Shown here piece by piece: positions 37,083 through 45,181 of a stretch of 64,000 nt of DNA. The translations under genes and the position numbers were made by a program. The DNA lies in NCBI RefSeq assembly GCF_000153305.1, contig NZ_CH724110.1, positions 17,112-81,111 of the forward strand, given 5' to 3'. How positions within the stretch are numbered: position 1 is the stretch's first letter; every line of letters starts with the position of its first letter. Source of the DNA: Oceanicola granulosus HTCC2516 (GTDB lineage: Bacteria; Pseudomonadota; Alphaproteobacteria; Rhodobacterales; Rhodobacteraceae). Under the pieces are notes generated by a model. The model was not told where the DNA came from and made no database searches. It saw only the letters and a list, made by a program, of their open reading frames with translations.

Positions 37083-38111
37083 ATGCCCGACCTGTCGAAC
37101 CTGCCGCTCTGGCCCACCACGCTCATCTTCCTGGCTTCGGCCGTGGCGATCGCGCTTGCCGGCTGGCGCCTCTCGGGGGTGGCCGACGAGCTCGCCGACC
37201 GCACCGGCATGGGCGAGGTGGTCGCCGGCGCGCTCTTCGTGGGCGCGGCGACGTCGCTGCCCGGGGCAATTACCTCGGTGTCTACGGCCGCGCAGGATGC
37301 GCCCGACCTCGCGGTGGGCAACGCGCTCGGCGGGCTGACGGCGCAGACCGCCTTCATCGCCGTGGCCGACATCTTCTACCGCCGCGCCAACCTCGAACAC
37401 GCCGCGGCGAGCGTCACCGGCCTCGCCCAGGGGGCGCTGCTGGTGGTGCTCCTGACCGTGCCGCTGATCGCCTCGACGGCCCCCTCCTGGACGTTCTGGG
37501 GCATCCACCCGGCCACCATCGGCATCCCCTTGATCTACGGCTTCGGCCTCCGGCTGCTGGGCCAGATCCAGGAGACGCAGCTGTGGGAGCCCGTGCAGAC
37601 CGACGAGACGCGCGAGCAGATCTCCGAGACCGAGGACAAGCCGGAGGGGCACATGCGCAGCCTCTGGGTGCGCTTCCTCGTGCTCGCCGGCATCACCGCC
37701 GTCGCCGGCTACACCATCGGCGAGAGCTCCCTCGGCCTCGTCGAGCTGACCCCGCTCGACGGCACCGGGGTCGGCACCGTCTTCGCCGGTGTCGCCAATT
37801 CGCTGCCCGAGCTGGTCACCGCCATCGCCGCCGTCCGCATGGGCGCCGTCAGCCTTGCGATGGGCGACGTCATCGGCGGCAACGCCTTCGAGGTGATGTT
37901 TCTCGCCGCGGCCGACGTCGTCCATGACGGCTCGATCTACGCCGAGATCGACGCCACCCAGCGCGGCACCGCGCTCATCGCGATCACGATGACCGGCGTG
38001 CTGCTGCTGGGGATGCTGCGGCGGCAGAAGGAGGGCTTCGCCAAGATCGGGTTCGAGAGCGTCATCGTGCTGGCGCTCTACGCGCTGTCGGTGGCGCTGG
38101 TGGTGCTCTGA
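37083..38111 (+). CDS. Calcium/cation antiporter (CaCA family)
   Basis: A 342-residue inner-membrane antiporter with about ten helices in two homologous halves. The alpha-repeat signatures are visible: GALFVGAATSLPGAITSVSTA near residue 50 in the first half and GTVFAGVANSLPELVTAIAAVR near 235 in the second, each followed by a GNALGG or GGNAFEV segment. In the first repeat the usual acidic residue after the SLP is replaced (SLPGAI against SLPELV), which may alter ion stoichiometry. Likely exchanges Na+ or H+ for Ca2+ or another cation. Confidence 0.87.
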   Translation: MPDLSNLPLWPTTLIFLASAVAIALAGWRLSGVADELADRTGMGEVVAGALFVGAATSLPGAITSVSTAAQDAPDLAVGNALGGLTAQTAFIAVADIFYRRANLEHAAASVTGLAQGALLVVLLTVPLIASTAPSWTFWGIHPATIGIPLIYGFGLRLLGQIQETQLWEPVQTDETREQISETEDKPEGHMRSLWVRFLVLAGITAVAGYTIGESSLGLVELTPLDGTGVGTVFAGVANSLPELVTAIAAVRMGAVSLAMGDVIGGNAFEVMFLAAADVVHDGSIYAEIDATQRGTALIAITMTGVLLLGMLRRQKEGFAKIGFESVIVLALYALSVALVVL

Positions 38112-38140
38112 CCGGGCGAGCGCTGCCCGAAGATGCAACG

Positions 38141-38182
38141 CCCTTCGCGGCTTCCACCGCCTCGCGAGCCCGAGGCGAAGGG
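38141..38182 (+). terminator. Possible hairpin after the cation antiporter
   Basis: CCCTTCGC (38141-38148) and GCGAAGGG (38175-38182) form a perfect 8-bp stem around a 26-base GC-rich loop, 29 bases beyond the antiporter stop. No T run. Weak support. Confidence 0.3.
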
Positions 38183-38231
38183 AACAGCCCGCGCGGTTCC
38201 ATCGTTGGCGCACGGAAGGGGGAGTCGCAGA

Positions 38232-38618
38232 ATGAAACCGAAAAGCCTCGTCGTGCCCGCCGCCCTCCTGGCGCTGCTTGCCCTGATCGGCCTGATCGCG
38301 GTCACGTATGAATACTTCACGCCCGCCTCCGGCATCGACCACACCGCCGGCGCGCTGCTCGCCATCGCGGCTAGCGCCCTGATCCTCGGCGCGGCGCTCG
38401 TCGTCGGCTTCGTGCCCTCAATGCCCGCGGCGTTGCACTGGACGCTCGAGATCCTGCTCCTTCTCGGCCTGATCGGCACGCTCGCCGCCGCCTGGTTGCT
38501 CGAGAGCTGGATCCTCGTGGCCTGCATGGCCGTGGGGCTGGTGATCCAGATCCTGCGGTTCTTCCAGGTCAAGCCGCTGATCGCGGCGGAACGCGGCCGC
38601 GCCGCCTCTCACAGCTGA
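38232..38618 (+). CDS. Small integral membrane protein of unknown function
   Basis: A 128-residue hydrophobic protein with about four transmembrane helices (roughly residues 6-28, 39-62, 68-88 and 92-110) and a short basic cytosolic tail. The ATG at 38232 has GGGGGAG eight bases upstream; a longer frame from 38133 would add an unlikely charged leader. It lies 16 bases before the PQQ-dependent dehydrogenase gene on the same strand, so it may be a membrane or quinone-linked partner of that periplasmic enzyme, replacing the N-terminal anchor that membrane-bound glucose dehydrogenases carry. That role is inference; I do not recognise the family. Confidence 0.72.
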   Translation: MKPKSLVVPAALLALLALIGLIAVTYEYFTPASGIDHTAGALLAIAASALILGAALVVGFVPSMPAALHWTLEILLLLGLIGTLAAAWLLESWILVACMAVGLVIQILRFFQVKPLIAAERGRAASHS

Positions 38619-38634
38619 ACGGAAGTCGAGACCC

Positions 38635-40542
38635 ATGCGCTTCAGAGACATCGCCGCCCTCGCTGCTCCCATCGCCCTCGCGACGCCCGCCACCGCGCAG
38701 GACTGGACCTCGTTCCACGGCAACCTGGCGGCGCAGAAATTCTCCCCGGCCGACCAGATCACCCCCGACAACGTCAGCGCGCTGGAACGGGCGTGGGAAT
38801 ATCACACCGGCGACGTCTCGGACGGCAGCGGCGACCTGCCGCCCACCTACTTCAACTCCACCCCGATCTACGCCAACGGCACGCTCTACATCGGCACGCC
38901 CTTCTACCGCATCATCGCCCTCGATCCGGCGACCGGGACGGAGATTTGGACCTACGACACCGGGTCCAGCCTGGAACAGCTGACCCAGCCCGGCCTCAAG
39001 ACCCGCGGCGTGTCCTACTGGGAGAGCGCCTCGCCGAGCGCGGACGAACCCTGCCAGAAGATCGTCTACATGGGGACCAACGACGCCAAGATGCACGCGG
39101 TCGACGCCGAGACCGGCGCGCCCTGCGAAGCCTTCGGCGACGGCGGCGTCCTCGACCTCAACCAGTGGAACACGACGAACGACAAATGGCCCCTGTCGAT
39201 CCTGCAGCCGCCCACGATCCACGGCGACCAGGTCGTCACCGGCTGGTCGGGCTACGACTTCCGTTATGCCGAGGCCCCGCCGGGATCGGTCTTCGCGTTC
39301 GACGCGCAGACCGGCGAGAAGAACTGGGAGATCCAGTTCATCCCCGAGGACATCCGCCCGCGGACCGGCACCGCGAACGTCTGGACGCACATGACGGTCG
39401 ATGACGAGCGCGGCATCCTCTACATGCCCGTCTCCTCGCCCAGCCCGAACTTCTGGGGCGGCAACCGGACCGAGGAGATCCCGCTGGCGACCTCCGTCAC
39501 CGCCGCCGACATCGAGACCGGCGAAATCCTGTGGTCGCAACAGCTCATCCACCACGACATCTGGGACTACGACACCGTGGCCGCGCCGACGCTGATCGAC
39601 GTGGAAAAGGACGGCGAGACGGTTCCGGCGCTGGTCCAGACGACGAAACAGGGCCTGTTCTTCGTGTTCGACCGGGTGACCGGCGAGCCGATCTGGCCGA
39701 TCGAGGAAGAGGACGTGCCGCCGTCGACCGTCGAGGGCGAGGTCGCCGCGCCGACGCAGCCGATCCCGCGCCACCCCGAGCCGATCCTCGATCCCGACGA
39801 GTGGCCCGGCGTCTGGGGCCTCGCCGACACCGTCTCCTTCGGCGCCTGTTCCTCCTTCGTCGAGGACCTGCGCAACGAGGGCCTCTACACGCCCCCCACC
39901 GACGAGGGCAACGGCACGCTGCTCTGGCCCTCCTTCGCCGGCGGGCTGCAATGGGGCGGCGGCTCCTACGACCCGACGACGGGCCTCTACATCGCCAACG
40001 CCTCGATCATGGTCGACTACCTGCAACTGATCCCGCGCGAGGAGTACGACGCGCTCTCCGAGGAGGAGCAGAACGCCAAGGGCTCCCCCTTCAGCTACTA
40101 TGCTCAGGAGGGCGCGCCCTACGCGGTCAAGACCGGCAAGATCATGAACGGTCTCGGCATGCCGTGCTGGGAGCCGCCCTTCGGCGTGATCGCGGCCTAC
40201 GACATGCGGACCGGCGAGCAGGTCTGGAAGCGCCCGTTCGGCCGCACGCAGCGCTGGGGCTTCTACCTGCCCGAGGCGTGGGGCTCGCCCAACATCGGTG
40301 GCCCGGCCCAGACGGCCACCGGCCTGATCTTCATCGGCGCCTCGATGGACAGCCGCGTGCGCGCCCTGTCCGCCGAGACGGGCGATGAGCTGTGGTCCGA
40401 CCTCCTCGAAGCCCCCGCCGTCTCCAACCCCGCCATCTTCGTCCACGAGGGCCGGCAGTACGTCGTCTTCACGGGCGGCGGCAACTACATCCTGAAGCCG
40501 GAGGTCAGCGACCAGGTCGTCGCCTATGCCTTGCCCGAATAA
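38635..40542 (+). CDS. PQQ-dependent sugar/alcohol dehydrogenase (periplasmic)
   Basis: A 635-residue quinoprotein with a signal peptide (residues 1-22, ending ATPATAQ) and an eight-bladed propeller marked by tryptophan-docking repeats such as ALDPATGTEIWTYDT, VFAFDAQTGEKNWE and AYDMRTGEQVWK. The HHDIWDYDTVAAPTLIDV segment is typical of the glucose/quinate/shikimate branch. It lacks the five-helix membrane anchor of E. coli Gcd and the adjacent-cysteine pair of methanol dehydrogenases. It would oxidise a sugar or polyol in the periplasm and pass electrons to quinone. The small membrane protein gene lies 16 bases upstream. No pqq biosynthesis genes are in the window. Confidence 0.88.
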   Translation: MRFRDIAALAAPIALATPATAQDWTSFHGNLAAQKFSPADQITPDNVSALERAWEYHTGDVSDGSGDLPPTYFNSTPIYANGTLYIGTPFYRIIALDPATGTEIWTYDTGSSLEQLTQPGLKTRGVSYWESASPSADEPCQKIVYMGTNDAKMHAVDAETGAPCEAFGDGGVLDLNQWNTTNDKWPLSILQPPTIHGDQVVTGWSGYDFRYAEAPPGSVFAFDAQTGEKNWEIQFIPEDIRPRTGTANVWTHMTVDDERGILYMPVSSPSPNFWGGNRTEEIPLATSVTAADIETGEILWSQQLIHHDIWDYDTVAAPTLIDVEKDGETVPALVQTTKQGLFFVFDRVTGEPIWPIEEEDVPPSTVEGEVAAPTQPIPRHPEPILDPDEWPGVWGLADTVSFGACSSFVEDLRNEGLYTPPTDEGNGTLLWPSFAGGLQWGGGSYDPTTGLYIANASIMVDYLQLIPREEYDALSEEEQNAKGSPFSYYAQEGAPYAVKTGKIMNGLGMPCWEPPFGVIAAYDMRTGEQVWKRPFGRTQRWGFYLPEAWGSPNIGGPAQTATGLIFIGASMDSRVRALSAETGDELWSDLLEAPAVSNPAIFVHEGRQYVVFTGGGNYILKPEVSDQVVAYALPE

Positions 40543-40629
40543 GCGTGAAATGTGCGTGTTCGGACAGGAACTCCCCGCGCCAGCGTTGGTTGGACTGGTG
40601 ACAACGATCGCAACCGAAAGGAGTCAATC

Positions 40630-41094
40630 ATGAACCGCATCGGCACATCCGTCCTCGCCCTCACCCTCGCCACCGCCGGCATGGCTGTCGCGGAGACGCA
40701 CGTGATGGACGACACCACCTTCAGCGGCGTCGTCTCGCCCGACATCGCGCAGAACACCCTGCGCGGCGAGAACATGATCGGCGCGGACATCTACACGCTC
40801 GAGGCCGAGTACGACGAGGACACCTGGTTCGACACCGGCTACTACAACGAGATCGGCACCGACTGGGAAGAGATCGGCGAGATCGAAGACATCGTCGTCT
40901 CGCGCGACGGTCAGGTCCTCGGCCTCGTGGCCGAAGTCGGCGGCTGGCTCGACATCGGCGACAGCGACGTGATCATCGACATGCAGGACGTCCGCATCGT
41001 CGGCGACACCTTCGGCGACGTCGCCTTCGTGACGCGCCTGAGCGAAGAGCAGCTCGAGAGCCGGCCGGAGGTCGACAACGCCTGGAGCTGGTAA
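40630..41094 (+). CDS. Secreted acidic PRC-barrel-domain protein
   Basis: A 154-residue protein with a signal peptide (about residues 1-21) followed by a PRC-barrel-like domain (about 45-130: GENMIGADIYTLEAEYDE, IGEIEDIVVSRDGQVLGLVAEVGGWLDIG). It is very acidic, as often seen in periplasmic proteins of salt-adapted alphaproteobacteria. The ATG at 40630 has AAAGGAG nine bases upstream. It has its own strong terminator downstream. Function unknown; PRC-barrels generally bind proteins or RNA and occur in stress-related envelope proteins. Confidence 0.85.
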   Translation: MNRIGTSVLALTLATAGMAVAETHVMDDTTFSGVVSPDIAQNTLRGENMIGADIYTLEAEYDEDTWFDTGYYNEIGTDWEEIGEIEDIVVSRDGQVLGLVAEVGGWLDIGDSDVIIDMQDVRIVGDTFGDVAFVTRLSEEQLESRPEVDNAWSW

Positions 41095-41116
41095 GCCCTC
41101 ATATCCTCCCAACGAG

Positions 41117-41144
41117 AAGGGCGCGGCACTTGCCGCGCCCTTTT
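41117..41144 (+). terminator. Rho-independent terminator after the PRC-barrel gene
   Basis: AAGGGCGCGGC and GCCGCGCCCTTTT form an 11-bp stem with an ACTT loop and a T run, 22 bases after the stop. It lies between convergent genes (PRC-barrel and a LacI regulator), so it may serve the former mainly. Confidence 0.9.
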
Positions 41145-41171
41145 CCTTGCGCGGCGAGCCGGCCGCTCCGG

Positions 41172-42164
41172 CTACCGGCGCAGCACCAGATCGTACGGCA
41201 GGATCGTGTCGCCCGGCCGTTGCCCCTCGACCAGCTTCATCATCCCCGCCACCGCCGCCTCCGCGAAGCGCAGGTGAGGCACGCTGACGGTGTTGAGCCA
41301 CGGCGCGAGCCACTGGTTGAGCGGGTTGTCGTCGAAGCCGTAGATCGCGAGGTCGGACGGCACCGTCAGCCCAAGCTCGCGGCAGCGGCGGAAGGCACCG
41401 TAGGCGATCTGGTCGTTGCCGCAGATCAGGGCGGCGTAGCGGCCGCTCTCGAGCAGCTGTCCCGCGCACGCGTAGCCCGACTCCATCGACAGCTCCGCCT
41501 CGACGACGCTGTCGCCCTCGAGCCGCCGCCCCGCCGCGTCGAACGTCTCGAGAAACCCGTCCCTGCGCACCCGGCTCGTGTGCGAGCGCGACGGTCCGTG
41601 GATGAGGCCGATCCGGCCGCCGGTCTCGCGCAGCACCGCGCCCGCGAGCTCCGCCGCCGCGGACTTGTCGTCGATCCCGACGAACGGCACCCCAGGCAGC
41701 GAGGGCACGCGGCGATTGATGAAGAGCAGCGGGGTCTGGCCGGCCGCGGCCTGCAGCCCCGGCGTGTCGACGGCGCAGAGCAGGAACACGCCGGACACCT
41801 GCCGCGAGGCCAGATCGCCCAGGCAGCGATCCTGTAAGGCCGGGTCCTCGTTGGAATTGTAGATGAGCATGGCCGAGCCGGCGTCGTTGAGGCGGCGCTC
41901 GATCTCCCAGGCGACGGCGGAGTAGAAGTTGTTCTGGATCGACGAGATCACCAGCGCGAAGGTGTCGTTCATCTGGCCCCGGAGCGCCTGCCCGATCCGG
42001 TTGGGGCGGTAGTCCAGCTCGGTGATCGCCTTCTCGATCCGCTCGCGCGTCTCCGCCGACACGCGGCCCGGGGTCGCGTTGATGACCCGGCTGACGCTGG
42101 CGATGGACACCCCCGCAGCGCGCGCCACGTCCTTGATCGAGACCTTCTTCGGGGCGTTGCTCAT
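41172..42164 (-). CDS. LacI-family repressor of the BKACE gene cluster (inferred)
   Basis: A 330-residue LacI/GalR regulator: helix-turn-helix VSIKDVARAAGVSIASVSRV (residues 8-27), hinge YRPNRIGQALRGQ, and an effector domain with ALVISSIQNNFYS and IYGFDDNPLNQ. The ATG at 42164 is the natural LacI start; the frame upstream is noise. It diverges from the 3-hydroxyacyl-CoA-dehydrogenase-like gene, and the intervening 272 bases hold two TAAACGTTT motifs, the kind of CG-centred palindrome LacI proteins bind. Confidence 0.93.
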   Translation of the reverse strand: MSNAPKKVSIKDVARAAGVSIASVSRVINATPGRVSAETRERIEKAITELDYRPNRIGQALRGQMNDTFALVISSIQNNFYSAVAWEIERRLNDAGSAMLIYNSNEDPALQDRCLGDLASRQVSGVFLLCAVDTPGLQAAAGQTPLLFINRRVPSLPGVPFVGIDDKSAAAELAGAVLRETGGRIGLIHGPSRSHTSRVRRDGFLETFDAAGRRLEGDSVVEAELSMESGYACAGQLLESGRYAALICGNDQIAYGAFRRCRELGLTVPSDLAIYGFDDNPLNQWLAPWLNTVSVPHLRFAEAAVAGMMKLVEGQRPGDTILPYDLVLRR

Positions 42165-42268
42165 TGGCTGTGACTTGTCCGATCGCTGCTGCGCCGATGG
42201 CGGTGGGTCTACCCGCCGCTGCCCCGCTCCGCCAGCCTCCTGCAGCGACGGCTGCCGCGTCCGGCATG

Positions 42269-42277
42269 TAAACGTTT
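42269..42277. promoter_or_regulatory. Candidate LacI operator, site 1
   Basis: TAAACGTTT, containing the perfect palindrome AAACGTTT, in the sequence context ATGTAAACGTTTGCC, 105 bases upstream of the lacI start. The same 9-mer recurs at 42381-42389. Confidence 0.55.
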
Positions 42278-42371
42278 GCCCCCTTCTACAACGGAAGGGC
42301 CAGGCGGCGAAAGTCCCGCGCAGGATCGCGCCCCTACTCAGGATCGTTGCCGCAGACCATTGCCGCCGCTG

Positions 42372-42400
42372 TTGACGAGGTAAACGTTTTCCGCATAGCC
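42372..42400 (+). promoter_or_regulatory. Promoter with LacI operator (site 2) in its spacer
   Basis: TTGACG at 42372-42377 is a likely -35; the TAAACGTTT operator (42381-42389) lies inside the spacer, and a weak ATAGCC or CATAGC follows 16-17 bases later. A repressor at this site would cover the core promoter of the dehydrogenase-BKACE operon. The gene start is 37 bases on. Confidence 0.5.
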
Positions 42401-42436
42401 TCCCATTCCAGGCACAGACGAGCCGCAGGGAGCGCA

Positions 42437-43375
42437 ATGACGAAGGTCGCCATCATCGGAGCCGGGCTGATCGGGCAGTCCTGGGCCATCGCCTTCGCGC
42501 GCGGCGGCTGCGCCGTGACGCTGCACGACCGCGACCACGCCGTCGCCGACCGTGCGCTCGCGGTCCTCCCCGACGCGCTGGCGGCGCTGGAGCGGATGGA
42601 CCTGCTCGGTGGCGAGACGGCCGATGCCGTCGGCGCGCGCATCGACGCCGCCTCCGATCTCGCCGACGCGGTCCGGGGGGCGATCCACGTCCAGGAGAAC
42701 ACGCCGGAGACGCTGGAGGTGAAGCGGTCGGTTTTCGCTCAACTCGACGACGCCGCCGACGCCGACGCCGTGATCGCCAGCTCCTCCTCGGCGCTCCTGC
42801 CCTCCGCCTTCACCGACGGTCTCGCCGGCGCGGCGCGCTGCCTCGTCGCCCACCCCCTGAACCCGCCGCACCTCGTCCCCGCCGTGGAGCTCGTGCCCGG
42901 CCCGCAGACCAGCGCCGAGACGGTGGCCCGCACCCGCGCGCTGATGTCTTCGATCGGGCAGAGCCCCATCGAGACGAGCCGCGAGGTGGAGGGCTTCGTG
43001 ATGAACCGGCTGCAGGGCGCGCTGCTCGACGAGGCCTTCGCGCTGGTCGAGCAGGGGCTGGCGAGCCCGGCCGACATCGACACCGCGATGCGCGACGGGC
43101 TGGCGCGGCGCTGGACCTTCCTCGGCCCGTTCGAGACGATCGACCTCAACGCGCCGGGCGGGATCGGCGACTTCATGGACCGCTACGGCCCCGCCTACGC
43201 CGCCATCGGCACCCAGCGGCCCACGCGGCCGCGCTGGGACGGCACCCTGCGCGAGCGCCTCGTCCAGTACGCCTCCGGCCAGAGCAGCACCCACGACGCC
43301 CGCCGCGCCTGGCGCGACCGCTGCCTCGCCCGGCTCGCGCGTCTGATCTCCGCCAACGAGAAGGCCACCGGATGA
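42437..43375 (+). CDS. 3-Hydroxyacyl-CoA dehydrogenase-like (gulonate/carnitine DH type)
   Basis: A 312-residue NAD-dependent beta-hydroxyacid dehydrogenase. Rossmann motif GAGLIGQSWA (residues 8-17), ASSSSALLPS with the conserved Ser, and the catalytic His/Glu pair AHPLNPPHLVPAVE (His139, Glu151). Length and the missing hydratase part fit the L-gulonate 3-dehydrogenase (lambda-crystallin) or carnitine dehydrogenase group rather than fatty-acid oxidation enzymes. It should oxidise a 3-hydroxy acid to a 3-keto acid, exactly the substrate type needed by the BKACE protein encoded next with an ATGA overlap. GGGAG lies just before the ATG. Confidence 0.87.
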   Translation: MTKVAIIGAGLIGQSWAIAFARGGCAVTLHDRDHAVADRALAVLPDALAALERMDLLGGETADAVGARIDAASDLADAVRGAIHVQENTPETLEVKRSVFAQLDDAADADAVIASSSSALLPSAFTDGLAGAARCLVAHPLNPPHLVPAVELVPGPQTSAETVARTRALMSSIGQSPIETSREVEGFVMNRLQGALLDEAFALVEQGLASPADIDTAMRDGLARRWTFLGPFETIDLNAPGGIGDFMDRYGPAYAAIGTQRPTRPRWDGTLRERLVQYASGQSSTHDARRAWRDRCLARLARLISANEKATG

Positions 43376-44295
43376 GCCGCAAAGTCATCGTCACCGCCGC
43401 GCTCACCGGCGCGATTCACACGCCGGGCATGTCGCCGCACCTGCCGGTCACGCCCGAGCAGATCGTCGCCGAGGGCCGCCGCGCCGCCGAGGCCGGGGCG
43501 GCGATCCTGCACATCCACGCCCGCGACCCCGAGAGCGGCCGGCCCGACCAGTCGGTCGAGGCGTTCGGCCGCATCCTTCCCGCGCTGAAGGAGACCGGGG
43601 CGGTGCTCAACATCACCACCGGCGGCAGCCCCTTCATGAAGGTCGAGGAGCGCGTCGCGCCGGCTGCCCACTTCCGGCCCGAGCTCGCCTCGCTCAACAT
43701 GGGCTCGATGAACTTCGGCCTCTACCCGATGCAGGCGCGCTACCCCGACCTGCCGAACGAGTGGGAGAACGCCCATCTCGAGGGCTCGCGCGACCTCGTC
43801 TTCCGCAACACCTTCGCCGACATCGAGCACGTGCTCGGGACCTGCGCGCCCAACGGCACCCGCTTCGAGTTCGAGTGCTACGACACCGCCCACCTGCGCA
43901 ACCTGCGCCACATGATCGACCGCGGCTTCGTCACCGGCACGCCCTTCGTGCAGACCGTCTTCGGCCTGCTCGGCGGGATCGGGGCCGATCCGGAAGACGT
44001 CACCGTCATGCGCGCGATGGCCAGGCGGCAGCTGGGCGACGACCACCTGTGGTCCGTCCTCGGCGCCGGCGCGTCGCAGCTGCGGATCGCGGCGATGTCG
44101 GCGGCCATGGGCGGGCATGTGCGGGTCGGCCTCGAGGATTCCCTCTGGGCCGGGCCGGGCGTGCTTGCCGAGAGCGCCGCGCAGCAGATCGCCTCCGTGG
44201 CCTCCATCCTCGACGGCCTCGGCATGGCCATGGCGACACCGGACGAGGCCCGAGACATGCTCGGGCTGAAGGGGGCGGGCGAGGTCAACTTCTGA
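43372..44295 (+). CDS. Beta-keto acid cleavage enzyme (BKACE, Kce-like)
   Basis: A 307-residue Zn-dependent TIM barrel of the 3-keto-5-aminohexanoate cleavage family. It transfers the acetyl group of acetyl-CoA to the C1-C2 part of a beta-keto acid, giving acetoacetate and a shorter acyl-CoA. Metal ligands are present: HIHARDP with His47 and His49, and Glu255 in RVGLEDSLW with Arg251 and Asp256. The N terminus has the TGAIHTPGMSP variant that marks a large subgroup. It is translationally coupled to the upstream dehydrogenase (ATGA) and the downstream lactonase (TGATG). Substrate is inferred to be a sugar-derived 3-keto acid; family members also act on 3-ketodeoxyribonate and dehydrocarnitine. 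Confidence 0.92.
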   Translation: MSRKVIVTAALTGAIHTPGMSPHLPVTPEQIVAEGRRAAEAGAAILHIHARDPESGRPDQSVEAFGRILPALKETGAVLNITTGGSPFMKVEERVAPAAHFRPELASLNMGSMNFGLYPMQARYPDLPNEWENAHLEGSRDLVFRNTFADIEHVLGTCAPNGTRFEFECYDTAHLRNLRHMIDRGFVTGTPFVQTVFGLLGGIGADPEDVTVMRAMARRQLGDDHLWSVLGAGASQLRIAAMSAAMGGHVRVGLEDSLWAGPGVLAESAAQQIASVASILDGLGMAMATPDEARDMLGLKGAGEVNF

Positions 44296-45170
44296 TGCGG
44301 ATCAGCGTACTTGCCGACGTGAAGCCGGTCCTCGGCGAAGGGCCGCTCTGGGACGTGGAGACCGAGCGCCTCTACTTCATCGACAGCCTCGGCAAGCGCG
44401 TGTTCCGCTGCACCGCCGACGGCGGCGAGATGCGGGCGTGGCAGGTGCCCTCGGAGATCGGCGCGATGTGCCTGCGCGCCGGCGGCGGGGCCATCGTCGC
44501 GCTCAGGGACGGCTTTCACGCGCTGGACCTCGACACCGGCGACACGCATCACATCGTCGACCCCGAGCCCGACCGCCCGGGCAATCGGCTCAACGACGGC
44601 AAGGTCGATGCCGCCGGCCGCTTCCTCTGCGGCTCGATGGACACGGGAGAAGCCGAGCCGACCGGCAGCCTCTGGCGGCTCGACCCGGACCTGAGCGTCC
44701 ACCAGCTCGAGCGCGACATCATCTGCTCGAACGGCCCCTGCTGGTCCCCGGACGGCCGCACCTTCTACTTCACCGACAGCTTCACCGGCACGATCAGCGC
44801 CTACGACTACGACGCCGCCACGGGCGACATCGCCAACCGCCGCAGCTTCGCAGCCCTGCCCGACGAGCGGGGCGGCGCGCCGGACGGGGCGACGGTGGAC
44901 GCGGAGGGCTGCCTGTGGTCCGCCTGCGTCTTCGACGGGCGCATCTTCCGCTTCACCCCCGACGGCGCCGTCGACCGGGTGATCGAGATGCCGGTCCGCA
45001 AGGTCACGTCCGTCGCCTTCGGCGGCGCGCGGCTCGACACGCTGTTCGTCACCTCGATGGCCGAGCCGCCCCTGCCCAAGTACCCCGGCGACGGCCCGCT
45101 GCGCGGCGCCACCTTCCGGATCGACGGGCTCGGCGTCACCGGCCGTCCCGAGCCCCGGTTCGCCGGATAG
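44295..45170 (+). CDS. SMP-30/gluconolactonase-family lactonase
   Basis: A 291-residue six-bladed propeller of the SMP-30/LRE family, which hydrolyses sugar lactones to aldonic acids using a divalent metal. Typical segments: LGEGPLWD with Glu15, RLNDGKVDAAGRF, FTDSFTGTISAYDYD and GGAPDGATVDAEGCLW. No signal peptide, so it acts in the cytosol. Its ATG shares a base with the BKACE stop (TGATG). In the pathway model it opens the lactone made by a sugar 1-dehydrogenase before C3 oxidation. Confidence 0.92.
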   Translation: MRISVLADVKPVLGEGPLWDVETERLYFIDSLGKRVFRCTADGGEMRAWQVPSEIGAMCLRAGGGAIVALRDGFHALDLDTGDTHHIVDPEPDRPGNRLNDGKVDAAGRFLCGSMDTGEAEPTGSLWRLDPDLSVHQLERDIICSNGPCWSPDGRTFYFTDSFTGTISAYDYDAATGDIANRRSFAALPDERGGAPDGATVDAEGCLWSACVFDGRIFRFTPDGAVDRVIEMPVRKVTSVAFGGARLDTLFVTSMAEPPLPKYPGDGPLRGATFRIDGLGVTGRPEPRFAG

Positions 45171-45181
45171 AGGAGAACGAC

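Noticed and set aside
42437-44295. L-carnitine degradation (carnitine dehydrogenase plus dehydrocarnitine-cleaving BKACE)
   Set aside because: The first two genes would allow it, but the lactonase, SDR and XylF-like binding protein point to a sugar, and no thioesterase, betaine or carnitine transport gene is present. Kept only as an alternative.
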